The translations under genes were made by a program, and so were the position numbers. Below are positions 1 to 7,474 of a stretch of DNA of 53,628 bases, piece by piece. Origin of the DNA: Oscillospiraceae bacterium. GTDB taxonomy: Bacteria; Bacillota; Clostridia; Oscillospirales; Oscillospiraceae. The notes under the pieces are model-generated. The model saw only the letters and a program-made list of their open reading frames with translations, had not been told where the DNA came from and did no database searches. Within the stretch, counting starts at the first letter, position 1, and every line of letters begins with the position of its first letter. The stretch lies in the NCBI GenBank assembly GCA_017619715.1, contig JAFZRS010000020.1:1-53628 (forward strand), written 5' to 3'.

Positions 1-1
1 G

Positions 2-277
2 GCGGTGGACGGCGCCGCCCGGAAGGTGATCGACGAGGCGGGCTACGGCGCATATTTCGGACACAGCTTCGGTCACAGCGTGGGCGTGGAGGTCCATGAA
101 GATCCCAACGCCACGCCGTCCAACGGCAAGCCGCTGCCCGCAGGCGCGGTGATCTCCGCCGAGCCGGGAATCTACCTGCCGGGACGGTTCGGCGTGCGGA
201 TCGAGGACGTGATCGTACTGCATGAGGACGGCTGCAGGAATCTCATGGAGGCGGATAAGTCGCTGATCGTGCTGTGA
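2..277 (+). CDS. M24 family metallopeptidase (Xaa-Pro aminopeptidase-like), C-terminal part
   Basis: This is the last 91 residues of a gene that begins before the window. The visible part has the pita-bread metallopeptidase signatures: GHSFGHSVG followed by VHEDP (the His region of the metal and substrate site) and then SAEPGIY with a downstream RIEDV, which hold the two Glu metal ligands of M24 enzymes. Family members remove N-terminal residues, often before proline, using two divalent metal ions in the cytoplasm. It lies directly upstream of efp, a common Firmicutes arrangement; efp has its own promoter candidate. Aminopeptidase P versus methionine aminopeptidase cannot be fully separated from this fragment, but the short tail after the last Glu fits the Xaa-Pro dipeptidase type. 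Confidence 0.88.
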   Translation, partial: AVDGAARKVIDEAGYGAYFGHSFGHSVGVEVHEDPNATPSNGKPLPAGAVISAEPGIYLPGRFGVRIEDVIVLHEDGCRNLMEADKSLIVL

Positions 278-311
278 CAGGCGTATTTTGGGAAAAATTG
301 CAGGAAAACCC

Positions 312-340
312 TTGCCAAACGGCGTTATATCATGTAGAAT
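312..340 (+). promoter_or_regulatory. sigma-A-type promoter of efp
   Basis: TTGCCA (312-317), a 17-base spacer and TAGAAT (335-340) lie about 77 bases before the efp start. The -35 is inside the left arm of an inverted repeat (312-323 with 347-359) that brackets the -10. Confidence 0.55.
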
Positions 341-359
341 AAATTAGCCGTTTTGGCAA
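312..359. repeat. Inverted repeat bracketing the efp promoter
   Basis: TTGCCAAACGGC (312-323) is repeated inverted as GCCGTTTTGGCAA (347-359), with one extra T in the right arm. The 23-base loop contains the -10 element. It could be an operator, or a weak hairpin ending the upstream peptidase transcript; the right arm lacks a T-run, so a terminator is less likely. Confidence 0.5.
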
Positions 360-416
360 ATGATATGAATTTGAGGAAATGAAAGCGTTTCCTCGTTGTT
401 ATGGGAGGAACAGAAT

Positions 417-983
417 ATGGCAACCATTACCGCCGGTGATTTCAGAAACGGTAAGACCTTCGAGTACGAGGGCAAGATTATGCAGGTCGTGGAGTTCCAG
501 CACGTGAAGCCGGGCAAGGGCGCGGCGTTCGTGCGCACCAAGATGAAGAACATCGTGACCGGCGCCGTGACCGAGACTTCCTTCAACCCCACCGCCAAGT
601 TTGAAGAAGCGTTTGTGGAGCGCAAGGACATGGCGTATAGCTACAACGACGGCGATCTCTACTATTTCATGGATCAGGAGACCTTCGACATGGTGCCGCT
701 GGGTCGTGATCTGCTGGGCGATGCGTTTAAGTTCATCACCGAAAATACAGTGTGCAAGGTGCTCAGCTATAAGGGCAACGTCTTTGGTTTGGAATGCCCC
801 AACTTCATGGATCTGGAAGTCACCGATACCGAGCCGGGTCTTGCCGGCAATACCGCCACCAACACCCTCAAACCCGCTACCGTGGAAACGGGCGCGGAGG
901 TGAAGGTGCCGCTGTTTATCAACATCGGCGATAAGATTACCATTGACACCCGTACCGGCGAGTATCTGGGACGCGCCAAGTAA
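417..983 (+). CDS. efp: Elongation factor P
   Basis: EF-P binds between the P and E sites of the ribosome and rescues translation stalled at consecutive prolines. The 188-residue length is the family norm, with the expected three beta-barrel domains. The domain I tip loop reads KPGKGAAF, with the tip Lys at residue 34; this is the position that is modified in many bacteria. The C-terminal part carries the oligonucleotide-binding-fold sequence near [13 protein letters not shown]. The ATG at 417 is preceded by GGGAGG (403-408); an in-frame TTG at 396 would place that ribosome site inside the gene, so 417 was chosen. It is followed 31 bases later by a zinc-ribbon gene, probably co-transcribed. 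Identification is secure. Confidence 0.97.
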   Translation: MATITAGDFRNGKTFEYEGKIMQVVEFQHVKPGKGAAFVRTKMKNIVTGAVTETSFNPTAKFEEAFVERKDMAYSYNDGDLYYFMDQETFDMVPLGRDLLGDAFKFITENTVCKVLSYKGNVFGLECPNFMDLEVTDTEPGLAGNTATNTLKPATVETGAEVKVPLFINIGDKITIDTRTGEYLGRAK

Positions 984-1014
984 AAGACGTATTGAGTTAG
1001 AAAGGAGCAGCCGT

Positions 1015-1425
1015 ATGGAGATTTCTGAGAAGGTCGCCCACCTGAAGGGTCTTGCCGAAGGACTGTCGCTGGAGGAGAACACCAAAGAAGGCAAGCTCAT
1101 TGCCGCCATCATCGACGTGCTGGACGCCATGGCGGAGGAGATTGGCGACGTGGAGGAGGAGATCCTCGATCTGGAGGACGGACTGGACGCCGTCAGCGAT
1201 GATCTGAGCGATGTAGAGGAAGCCCTTTTCGAGACGGAAGACGATGAGGACGAGGAAGACGATGATTATTTCGTCACCACCTGTCCCGAGTGCGAGGAGG
1301 AGGTCATCTTCGACGAGTCTGTTTTGGAGGACGGCGAAGTGATTTGCCCCAACTGCGGCGTCAAATTGGAGTTTGATTTGAGTGATTTGGTCAACGCCAC
1401 CGGCGGCGACGAGGACGGCGAATAA
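1015..1425 (+). CDS. CD1247-type acidic protein with C-terminal zinc ribbon
   Basis: A 136-residue protein of unknown function, of the type known in Clostridia as CD1247 N-terminal domain-containing. Residues 1-65 look helical and amphipathic (LKGLAEGLSLEENTKEGKLI, then acidic heptad-like helices). A run of Asp/Glu follows at about 70-85, and then a zinc ribbon with CPEC and CPNC pairs about 20 residues apart. The ATG at 1015 has AAGGAG close upstream. It follows efp at 31 bases and ends at a strong terminator, so the two probably form one transcription unit. The ribbon suggests binding of RNA, protein or the ribosome, but that is inference; no catalytic motif is visible. Confidence 0.85.
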   Translation: MEISEKVAHLKGLAEGLSLEENTKEGKLIAAIIDVLDAMAEEIGDVEEEILDLEDGLDAVSDDLSDVEEALFETEDDEDEEDDDYFVTTCPECEEEVIFDESVLEDGEVICPNCGVKLEFDLSDLVNATGGDEDGE

Positions 1426-1433
1426 GCACAAGC

Positions 1434-1475
1434 AAGAGAGCCGGCGGAGATACGTTCCGCCGGCTCTCTTCTCTA
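1434..1475 (+). terminator. Intrinsic terminator of the efp operon
   Basis: A perfect 15-base-pair stem (1434-1448 with 1456-1470) with a 7-base loop is followed by TCTCT. The T-rich tail is short but the stem is very stable. Confidence 0.8.
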
Positions 1476-1507
1476 TCTGCGCCGTGCGGAGCATTTGGGA
1501 AAACCGG

Positions 1508-1536
1508 TTGCACGCGGCGGGGAAATAGACTATAAT
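1508..1536 (+). promoter_or_regulatory. sigma-A-type promoter of pncB
   Basis: TTGCAC (1508-1513), a 17-base spacer and a perfect TATAAT (1531-1536) stand about 83 bases before the pncB start, between the previous terminator and the gene. Confidence 0.75.
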
Positions 1537-1618
1537 ACACATAAATCGACCGCTGTGCCTTGTTTCAAAAGCGCGGCGGTGATGACAAAAACAGGATGAC
1601 GGACGACGGGAGATCAAT

Positions 1619-3064
1619 ATGAAAACAGAAGAAAAGCTGAATATGACCATGCTGTGCGATTTTTATGAGCTGACCATGGGCAACGGCTACTTTGAAAACG
1701 GCTATAAGGATCGCATTACCTATTTCGACGTGTTTTTCCGCCGGGTGCCGGACGGCGGCGGGTTTGCCATCGCCGCGGGTCTGGAGCAACTGATCGACTA
1801 TATTGAGAACCTGCATTTTTCCCCGGAGGATATTGCGTACCTGCGCAGTAGAAAGCTGTTCAGCGAGGACTTCTTGCAGTATCTGGCGGATTTTAGATTC
1901 ACCGGCGATATTTATGCCGTCCCTGAGGGTACGCCGGTCTTTCCCCGTGAGCCGCTGGTGATCGTGCGCGCACCGTCCATCGAGGCGCAGCTTATCGAGA
2001 CGTTCACGCTCCTGACGGTAAACCACCAGAGCCTGATCGCCACCAAGGCAAACCGTATCGTGCGCGCTGCCAAGGGCCGCACCGTGCTGGAGTTCGGCTC
2101 CCGCCGCGCACAGGGCGCGGACGCCGCCATTATCGGCGCCAGAGCCGCCTATATCGGCGGTTGCAGCGGCACCGCCTGCACCATCTCCGATGAACTCTAC
2201 GGTGTGCCGGCAGGCGGAACCATGGCGCATGCCTGGGTGCAGATGTTCGATTCGGAATACGAGGCGTTTAAGACCTATTGCCGGACGTATCCCACCAACG
2301 CTACGCTTCTGGTGGACACATACAATACGCTTAAATCCGGCGTGCCCAACGCCATTCGCGCATTCAATGAGGTGCTCAAGCCGCTGGGGATTACCAAGTG
2401 CGGTATCCGTCTGGACTCCGGCGATATCGCCTATTTGAGCCGTCAGGCGCGCAAAATGCTGGACGAGGCGGGCTGGGAGACGTGTCAGATCTCCGCATCC
2501 AATTCGCTGGACGAGTATCTCATTCAGGATCTGTTGATGCAAGATGCCAAGATTGATATGTTCGGCGTAGGCGAGCGGCTGATCACCGCCCGCAGCGAGT
2601 CCGTGTTCGGCGGCGTATATAAGCTGGTAGCGGTGGAGGATCGCGGCACGATTATTCCCAAGATCAAAGTCAGCGAAAACGTGGAGAAGATCACCGTTCC
2701 CCATTTCAAAAAAGTCTATCGCTTCTTCGGCAACGATACCGGCAAGGCGATTGCGGACTATATCACTCTCCACGATGAGACGGTGGACGACAGCCACGAT
2801 CTGGAGATTTTTGACCCCAATGCCACCTGGAAACGCAAAACCGTGTACAATTTCACCGCCAAAGAACTGCTGGTGCCGGTATTCCTGAACGGCAAACGGG
2901 TCTACGACAGTCCGCCATTGCAGGAGATTCAGGCGTATTGCCGCGCCCAGGTGGATACACTCTGGGACGAGGTCAAGCGTTTTGATAATCCCCATAACTA
3001 CTATGTGGATCTGTCCGATCAGCTCTGGCAGATCCGGCACAATCTGCTGCACAAGGTCGACTGA
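1619..3064 (+). CDS. pncB: Nicotinate phosphoribosyltransferase
   Basis: Converts nicotinate and PRPP to nicotinate mononucleotide with ATP, the entry of the Preiss-Handler NAD salvage route. At 481 residues it matches the long Gram-positive type. It opens with the typical LCDFYELTMGNGYF, and shows FGSRRAQG, the GGCSGTACT segment and the DSGDIAYLS motif of the phosphoribosyl-binding barrel. The ATG at 1619 follows GGGAG. A cardiolipin synthase gene begins 28 bases downstream and is likely in the same operon. Identification is secure; no NAD-responsive element was recognised in the leader. Confidence 0.95.
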   Translation: MKTEEKLNMTMLCDFYELTMGNGYFENGYKDRITYFDVFFRRVPDGGGFAIAAGLEQLIDYIENLHFSPEDIAYLRSRKLFSEDFLQYLADFRFTGDIYAVPEGTPVFPREPLVIVRAPSIEAQLIETFTLLTVNHQSLIATKANRIVRAAKGRTVLEFGSRRAQGADAAIIGARAAYIGGCSGTACTISDELYGVPAGGTMAHAWVQMFDSEYEAFKTYCRTYPTNATLLVDTYNTLKSGVPNAIRAFNEVLKPLGITKCGIRLDSGDIAYLSRQARKMLDEAGWETCQISASNSLDEYLIQDLLMQDAKIDMFGVGERLITARSESVFGGVYKLVAVEDRGTIIPKIKVSENVEKITVPHFKKVYRFFGNDTGKAIADYITLHDETVDDSHDLEIFDPNATWKRKTVYNFTAKELLVPVFLNGKRVYDSPPLQEIQAYCRAQVDTLWDEVKRFDNPHNYYVDLSDQLWQIRHNLLHKVD

Positions 3065-3092
3065 ACGAAAGAAACGGGAGGAGTAAGCCGCC

Positions 3093-4646
3093 GTGAAAAA
3101 GCACGGAGTACAACAGAAAACGGAACGGCGTATCTCCGCCGCACTGCGCCTTGCGCTGGTGGCGTTCTTGCTGTTGGCGCAGATCGCGCTGATTTTCCTT
3201 TTGAGTGACCTTTTGCGCCAGCGCATTGCCATTGCCTATATTATTCTGGAGCTGGCGGCTTTGGTGGCGGCGATCCGGATCTACAACCGTCCCGGCGGCT
3301 CCACCTATAAAACAGGCTGGATATTGTTGGTGATGCTGGTTCCGGCGGCGGGACTGGTGCTGTACCTGCTGTGGAACGGAAACCGGCAGAGAAAGCAGCT
3401 CACGCTCAAGGGTCTTCCTATGCCCCGGGAATCGGAAGCGCGTCAGGAGCAGAGCCGCCAGAACGTGGAAAAGCTCCGGCAGCGGTATAGTGAGTGGGGC
3501 AAGCTGGGTGCATATCTCCACCGGCAGGGTTTCCCCCTGCTGCGCAACACCCGTGTGTGTTATCTCGCCAAGGGCGAGACGTATCTGGACGACGTACTGC
3601 AGTGCATGGAGCGCGCCGAACACTTCATATTGGTGGAACTGTTCATTATGGCAGAGGGTCAGATCTGGGATCGCATGACCGATATCCTGCGCCGCAAAGC
3701 CGCACAGGGCGTGGAGATCAAGCTGCTCTTTGACGATTTCGGCAGTATGGGACGACTGCCCGGCGCGGAGCTGGAGCGGTTGCGTCAATCCGGCGTGGAG
3801 GTCAAGATATTCAACCCGGTGCATTTTTATGTAAACCGCCTGTATTTCAACTACCGGGATCACCGCAAGATTATTTCCGTCGATGGCGACACCGTCTATA
3901 CCGGCGGCGTGAATGTGGGAGATGAATACGCCAATCTGATCTCAAAGTTTGGCTATTGGAAGGACGGCGGCGTGCGTTTGGAGGGCGAGGGCGCCTGGGG
4001 ACTGACAAAGGAGTTTCTCCACATGTGGGAGGAGCTTGGCGGCCATATGGAGCGGGAGTACGACTACTACCGACCTCACACCGCGGCAGAGGCGGCGGGA
4101 TTTTGCCAGAGCATTTCCGATGGACCTGACAACAATCCCGTTACCACGGCGGAGGACGTTTTCCTGCAACTGATCGCGGGAGCTAACCATATGGTGTATA
4201 TCACCACGCCCTATCTTGCTATAGATGATCCCATGATCAAGGCGCTGTGTATGGCAGGTGACAGCGGCGTGGACGTGCGATTGATGCTCCCCGGGATCCC
4301 GGACAAGAAGTACGCCTATCTGGTGGCAGAGTGTTATTTCGGTGAGCTTTTACAGCATGGCGTGAAGATCTACAACTATACACCCGGTTTTCTCCACAGC
4401 AAAATGGTGGTGACAGATCGGCAGGTCGCCTTTGTGGGATCGGTCAATATGGATTACCGAAGCTTCCGTCTGCATTTTGAGTGCGGCACGGTGCTCTACG
4501 ACATGCCGGTGATCGAGGACATTCTGGAGGATATGGACGATATTGTTGCCAGCAGTCTGCGGGTGGAGTACGAGGCGTGGAAGAAACGTCCATGGCTGCA
4601 TCGTGCCGTGGGAACGGTGCTGCGCCTGTTTGCCATATGGATGTAA
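3093..4646 (+). CDS. cls: Cardiolipin synthase, phospholipase D superfamily
   Basis: Joins two phosphatidylglycerols to give cardiolipin and glycerol at the membrane. The 517-residue protein begins with two transmembrane helices (about residues 18-42 and 45-68, then a third hydrophobic stretch near 72-92). It carries two HKD catalytic motifs: HRKIISVD (His257, Lys259, Asp264) and HSKMVVTD (His435, Lys437, Asp442), each followed by the usual GG/GS-N segment. The GTG start has GGGAGGAG nine bases upstream. It sits directly behind pncB with no terminator between. Length and architecture agree with bacterial ClsA/ClsB-type enzymes. Confidence 0.93.
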   Translation: MKKHGVQQKTERRISAALRLALVAFLLLAQIALIFLLSDLLRQRIAIAYIILELAALVAAIRIYNRPGGSTYKTGWILLVMLVPAAGLVLYLLWNGNRQRKQLTLKGLPMPRESEARQEQSRQNVEKLRQRYSEWGKLGAYLHRQGFPLLRNTRVCYLAKGETYLDDVLQCMERAEHFILVELFIMAEGQIWDRMTDILRRKAAQGVEIKLLFDDFGSMGRLPGAELERLRQSGVEVKIFNPVHFYVNRLYFNYRDHRKIISVDGDTVYTGGVNVGDEYANLISKFGYWKDGGVRLEGEGAWGLTKEFLHMWEELGGHMEREYDYYRPHTAAEAAGFCQSISDGPDNNPVTTAEDVFLQLIAGANHMVYITTPYLAIDDPMIKALCMAGDSGVDVRLMLPGIPDKKYAYLVAECYFGELLQHGVKIYNYTPGFLHSKMVVTDRQVAFVGSVNMDYRSFRLHFECGTVLYDMPVIEDILEDMDDIVASSLRVEYEAWKKRPWLHRAVGTVLRLFAIWM

Positions 4647-4686
4647 AGAACCCCGCCGGAGACAGCACATTTTTTCCTGTCAAATC

Positions 4687-4716
4687 TTGACAGGGGAGGG
4701 GAAACGGTGCTACTAT
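4687..4716 (+). promoter_or_regulatory. Promoter of the thiT riboswitch transcript
   Basis: A perfect TTGACA (4687-4692), an 18-base spacer and TACTAT (4711-4716) lie just before the TPP aptamer, placing the start site a few bases ahead of it. Confidence 0.7.
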
Positions 4717-4727
4717 ATGACCGTAAA

Positions 4728-4876
4728 ACAAGGGGCGCTGGCGCAAGCCGGCTGAGACACAGCGTATCGCCGCTGTGACCCTCGAACCTGATCCGGGTAA
4801 TGCCGGCGTAGGAATGCAAAAGCGCAAGACCGATTTACTGCACGAGGACGCCGAGCGCCCCTCGTGCATTTTTTTA
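4728..4876 (+). promoter_or_regulatory. TPP riboswitch (THI element) with terminator platform
   Basis: The aptamer (about 4728-4818) shows the conserved GGGGCGCTGG start, the CTGAGA core at 4752-4757, ACCCTCGAACCTGATCCGGG and the closing TAATGCCGGCGTAGGAA segment. Downstream, TGCACGAGG (4839-4847) pairs with CCTCGTGCA (4860-4868), followed by seven T (4869-4875): an intrinsic terminator. The expected behaviour is that thiamine pyrophosphate binding favours termination and shuts off the transporter gene 23 bases further on. Confidence 0.95.
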
Positions 4877-4898
4877 CGGAAAGGACTGTATCAAAAAA

Positions 4899-5453
4899 AT
4901 GAAAGACACAAAAACGCGCATGTTGGCGGAGGGCGGCGTGTGTATTGCCATGTCGCTGGCGCTGAGCTACCTGAAGATCCCTATCGGACTGAGCTTCGGC
5001 GGTTTCGGCGGCTCTATCGATCTGGTGATGATCCCGCTGATCGTATTTGCCGTGCGCTGGGGCTGCGGCTGGGGCGTGCTGGCGGGTCTGGCGTTCGGAA
5101 CACTCAAGTACGTGGTGGCAAACGGCGTGGCGGTGAACTGGGTGTCGATCCTCTTTGACTACTCCGTGGCGTATGCCGCCGTAGGGCTGGCAGGTCTGTT
5201 TCACCGCCGGTATGAGCTGTTGCCGCTGGCGGCGCTGATCGGCTGTATCGGGCGGTTTGTGATCCACTTCATCAGCGGCGTCACCGTATATGCCGAGTAT
5301 ATGCCCGAGGAGTTCATGGGTGTAAGCAGCCTGACGCCGCCGGTGTATTCTCTTCTCTATAACGGCACGTATATGGTGCCCAACACCATTCTGGCGATTG
5401 CGGTTTGCGCGTTGCTGATCGTTCCCGCCAAGAAGATCTTTGCCAAGCGGTAA
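4899..5453 (+). CDS. thiT: Energy-coupling factor thiamine transporter S component ThiT
   Basis: ThiT is the substrate-binding membrane subunit that captures thiamine and works with a shared ECF module (EcfA, EcfA', EcfT) encoded elsewhere. The protein has 184 residues and six predicted transmembrane segments. The N-terminal RMLAEGGVCIAMSLALSYLK is the typical ThiT/YuaJ opening with the Ala-rich helix that docks to EcfT, and GFGGSIDLVMIPL and the late NGTYMVPN are recognisable. The gene is controlled by the TPP riboswitch immediately upstream, which independently supports the substrate. The ribosome site AAAGGA lies slightly far (about 13 bases) from the ATG. It is monocistronic, ending at a perfect palindrome terminator. 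Confidence 0.95.
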   Translation: MKDTKTRMLAEGGVCIAMSLALSYLKIPIGLSFGGFGGSIDLVMIPLIVFAVRWGCGWGVLAGLAFGTLKYVVANGVAVNWVSILFDYSVAYAAVGLAGLFHRRYELLPLAALIGCIGRFVIHFISGVTVYAEYMPEEFMGVSSLTPPVYSLLYNGTYMVPNTILAIAVCALLIVPAKKIFAKR

Positions 5454-5471
5454 TGCCGTTTTGAAATGAAA

Positions 5472-5505
5472 CCGGGAGCTGCCGATCGGCAGCTCCCGGT
5501 ATTTT
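5472..5505 (+). terminator. Intrinsic terminator of thiT
   Basis: A perfect 28-base palindrome (5472-5499, centred on GATC) is followed by TATTTTA. No gene lies between it and the end of the convergent gene at 5551. Confidence 0.75.
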
Positions 5506-5550
5506 ACCGGAGGACTAACAAGAAAAGTGCATCTTTCGTCATCTCAAAAC

Positions 5551-6282
5551 CTATGATCTCCGCATTCCTTCAAAAGCAACGGCGGCGGCGTCCGGATCCA
5601 TGTTGCAAGAGAGCCGGTACAGGCGAACCGTTCGGGAGAGCTTCTTGATCAATTCCATCGTTTTCATCGTGTCCGCCCGGTTGGAGGATCTGTAGACCTG
5701 CGCAAAGAAAGCGGGAAATGCCTGCGAAAACGTCAGCGGTGATATGTGATTCTTCTCTCCGCGCTCCAGTATGCAGATGGCGCGGAGCGGGACGGTCGCG
5801 TTGGTGTTCCAACCCTCTTTTCCCGCCCACGGCGTGCCGCAGACCGTACAACCGCTGTCCTCGGCGCGGATCAGCGGCTTGTCGCCGTTGACCACAAATG
5901 CGCCGGGAATATTCTCCAACCACAGCCGCGTGTGGGTCGTTTTTCCCGTGCCGGAGGGGGCGGTAAATAGAAACGCCTCACCATTCACCGCCACAGCCGA
6001 GCCGTGCATCAAAAAGACGTTGTGGGTGAGCATATTCGAGGCGATCTGCCGATAGACCGCCAGCGTCTCCAAATAGGGAGCGGGGAAATCTTGCTCGCTT
6101 CGATGCTCTATATGCGCCTCACGCACGGATTTTTCGCGCTCATAGGCGATATCCTCATCACATATCTCCACGCGGAACGATTCCTCACCCTCCGCCAGAT
6201 AATCGCGGCACAGCTTATATACCGCGTCATAGATGCTGTGTATGCCGACCGTCACGCCGGCAAGTGAAATCTTAAAATCCAT
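5551..6282 (-). CDS. HprK-like P-loop kinase/PEPCK-fold protein of unknown target
   Basis: A 243-residue protein resembling the C-terminal domain of HPr kinase/phosphorylase. The central segment HGSAVAVNGEAFLFTAPSGT carries the P-loop APSGTGKTTHT (Lys114), followed by the VVNGDKPLI segment where HprK has its capture-loop Asp, and by GTPWAGKEG. Related stand-alone genes occur with peptide-modification clusters (PqqD-type partners), but no precursor peptide, PqqD or HPr gene is nearby, so the substrate is open. The ATG at 6282 is chosen because AAGGTGG lies nine bases upstream; a longer frame to 6336 would run through the promoter. It is transcribed alone, divergent from tRNA-Gln. The kinase fold is well supported, the role is not. 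Confidence 0.75.
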   Translation of the reverse strand: MDFKISLAGVTVGIHSIYDAVYKLCRDYLAEGEESFRVEICDEDIAYEREKSVREAHIEHRSEQDFPAPYLETLAVYRQIASNMLTHNVFLMHGSAVAVNGEAFLFTAPSGTGKTTHTRLWLENIPGAFVVNGDKPLIRAEDSGCTVCGTPWAGKEGWNTNATVPLRAICILERGEKNHISPLTFSQAFPAFFAQVYRSSNRADTMKTMELIKKLSRTVRLYRLSCNMDPDAAAVAFEGMRRS

Positions 6283-6317
6283 ACCGCTTAACCACCTTTT
6301 ATGATCTCCGGGCATAA

Positions 6318-6346
6318 ATTGTACAGGATTCTGCAATGCAATACAA
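6318..6346 (-). promoter_or_regulatory. Promoter of the HprK-like gene
   Basis: On the minus strand TTGTAT (6341-6346), a 17-base spacer and TACAAT (6318-6323) stand 36 bases before the chosen start, back to back with the tRNA promoter. Confidence 0.6.
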
Positions 6347-6375
6347 GTTTTTTTCCGTCGCGGACGAAAAAAGCG

Positions 6376-6403
6376 TTGACAAATAGAGGAAAGGCTGTAT
6401 AAT
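6376..6403 (+). promoter_or_regulatory. Promoter of tRNA-Gln
   Basis: A perfect TTGACA (6376-6381), a 16-base spacer and a perfect TATAAT (6398-6403), 21 bases before the tRNA 5' end. Confidence 0.85.
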
Positions 6404-6424
6404 AATCTTTGTTCTTTGGAATAC

Positions 6425-6498
6425 AGCGGGATTGTGTAAAGGTAGCACAGCGGACTCTGACTCCGTATGTGAGGGTTCGAATCCTTCTCCCGCTGCCA
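6425..6498 (+). tRNA. tRNA-Gln (anticodon CUG)
   Basis: A complete cloverleaf can be drawn. The acceptor AGCGGGA pairs with TCCCGCT (6488-6494). The anticodon stem GCGGA/TCCGT encloses loop CTCTGAC with anticodon CTG at 6457-6459. The T-arm contains GGTTCGAATCC, and the encoded CCA is at 6496-6498. It has its own promoter and terminator, so it is a solitary tRNA transcript. Confidence 0.95.
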
Positions 6499-6504
6499 CC
6501 ACCG

Positions 6505-6545
6505 AAAGTCGGCATTTTCGAGTGATCGAAGATGCCGGCTTTTCT
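6505..6545 (+). terminator. Terminator of tRNA-Gln
   Basis: A 16-base-pair stem (6505-6520 with 6527-6542, two G-U pairs) with a 6-base loop, running into TTTT. Confidence 0.8.
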
Positions 6546-6618
6546 ACTGCGAAAAGCTGTGATACAATAACAGTATGTAATCGGGATTTAAAGGGGCAAC
6601 AGCAAGAGGAGGGATTGC

Positions 6619-7416
6619 ATGTCGCAGGAGGTATTTCAAATCACGGTTTTGGGCGCGCGGGGTTCCATTCCTGTCAGCGGCGAAGACACGGCACTGTTTG
6701 GCGGCGCCACGTCCTGCTACATGGTGCGCGCCGGGGACGAGACGGTATTTCTCGATGCCGGCAGCGGGCTGTGGTCTGCGCCCGTTGACTTTCCGCGTCC
6801 GCCGGTGATACTGCTGTCCCATCTCCATCTGGATCATATGGTGGGTCTGGGTATGTACGGACGTATGATGCAGCCGGGCAAGCGCACAGAGATTTATCTC
6901 CCCGTGCAAAGCGACGGGATTGCCGTACAGACGCTGGAACGTTTGTATTCCCCTCCGTTCTGGCCCAAACCGCTCACGGAGTTAGGCGGCGAGGTGGCGG
7001 TATATGCACAGCAGTTCCCTTTGGAGTTGTGCGACGTGGCGATTGACGGAACGGAGGGCTCTCACCCGGGGGGCTGTATGATACTGCGGCTGCGCCGGCA
7101 CGGAAAAACGGTGGTGTATGCCACGGATTTTTGCCACACACAACAAAGCGAGGAGGCGCTTCTTTCCTTTGCCGCCGGTGCAGATCTTCTGCTGTATGAC
7201 GGGCAGTTCACCCCGGCGGAGTTTGCCGCCAGACCGCTGGCAGGACACTCCACAGCGGAAAAAGCGGTGGAGCTCATGGAACGCGGCAATATCCGGCGCG
7301 TTTTGCTGATCCACCACGGTCCCGGGAGCGCAGATGCGGTACTGGCGGCGCGGGAGGCGGCGCTGGGACGAGAGAACGTGCGCTATGCCAGACAGGGACA
7401 GGTGATATCCATATAA
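6619..7416 (+). CDS. MBL-fold metallo-hydrolase
   Basis: A 265-residue metallo-beta-lactamase-fold protein. The metal-binding motif SHLHLDHM (His68, His70, Asp72, His73) is present. Later ligands are likely His in EGSHPGG, Asp in YATDFCH and His in LIHHGPG. The fold and the opening FQITVLGARGSIPVSG resemble the RNase Z/PhnP branch that hydrolyses phosphodiesters, but no specific substrate can be read. The ATG follows AGAGGAGGG. A weak TACAAT at 6563 could serve as -10. It is followed 58 bases later by an Amidase_6 gene with no terminator seen, so the two may be co-transcribed. Confidence 0.85.
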   Translation: MSQEVFQITVLGARGSIPVSGEDTALFGGATSCYMVRAGDETVFLDAGSGLWSAPVDFPRPPVILLSHLHLDHMVGLGMYGRMMQPGKRTEIYLPVQSDGIAVQTLERLYSPPFWPKPLTELGGEVAVYAQQFPLELCDVAIDGTEGSHPGGCMILRLRRHGKTVVYATDFCHTQQSEEALLSFAAGADLLLYDGQFTPAEFAARPLAGHSTAEKAVELMERGNIRRVLLIHHGPGSADAVLAAREAALGRENVRYARQGQVISI

Positions 7417-7474
7417 TCATTCCGCGCGTATCGCATCGGCACGGCGGCGCATACAATGGCGCGGAGGTGAGCCG

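Noticed and set aside
1565..3232. Long open frame on the minus strand across pncB (about 555 codons)
   Set aside because: It is the shadow of a GC-rich coding gene: no ribosome site, no recognisable domain, and pncB on the plus strand is certain.
7450..7457. Sigma-E promoter for the Amidase_6 gene
   Set aside because: The -10 is perfect but only about 5 bases before the ribosome site, leaving no room for a leader, and no -35 was seen; kept as an observation only.
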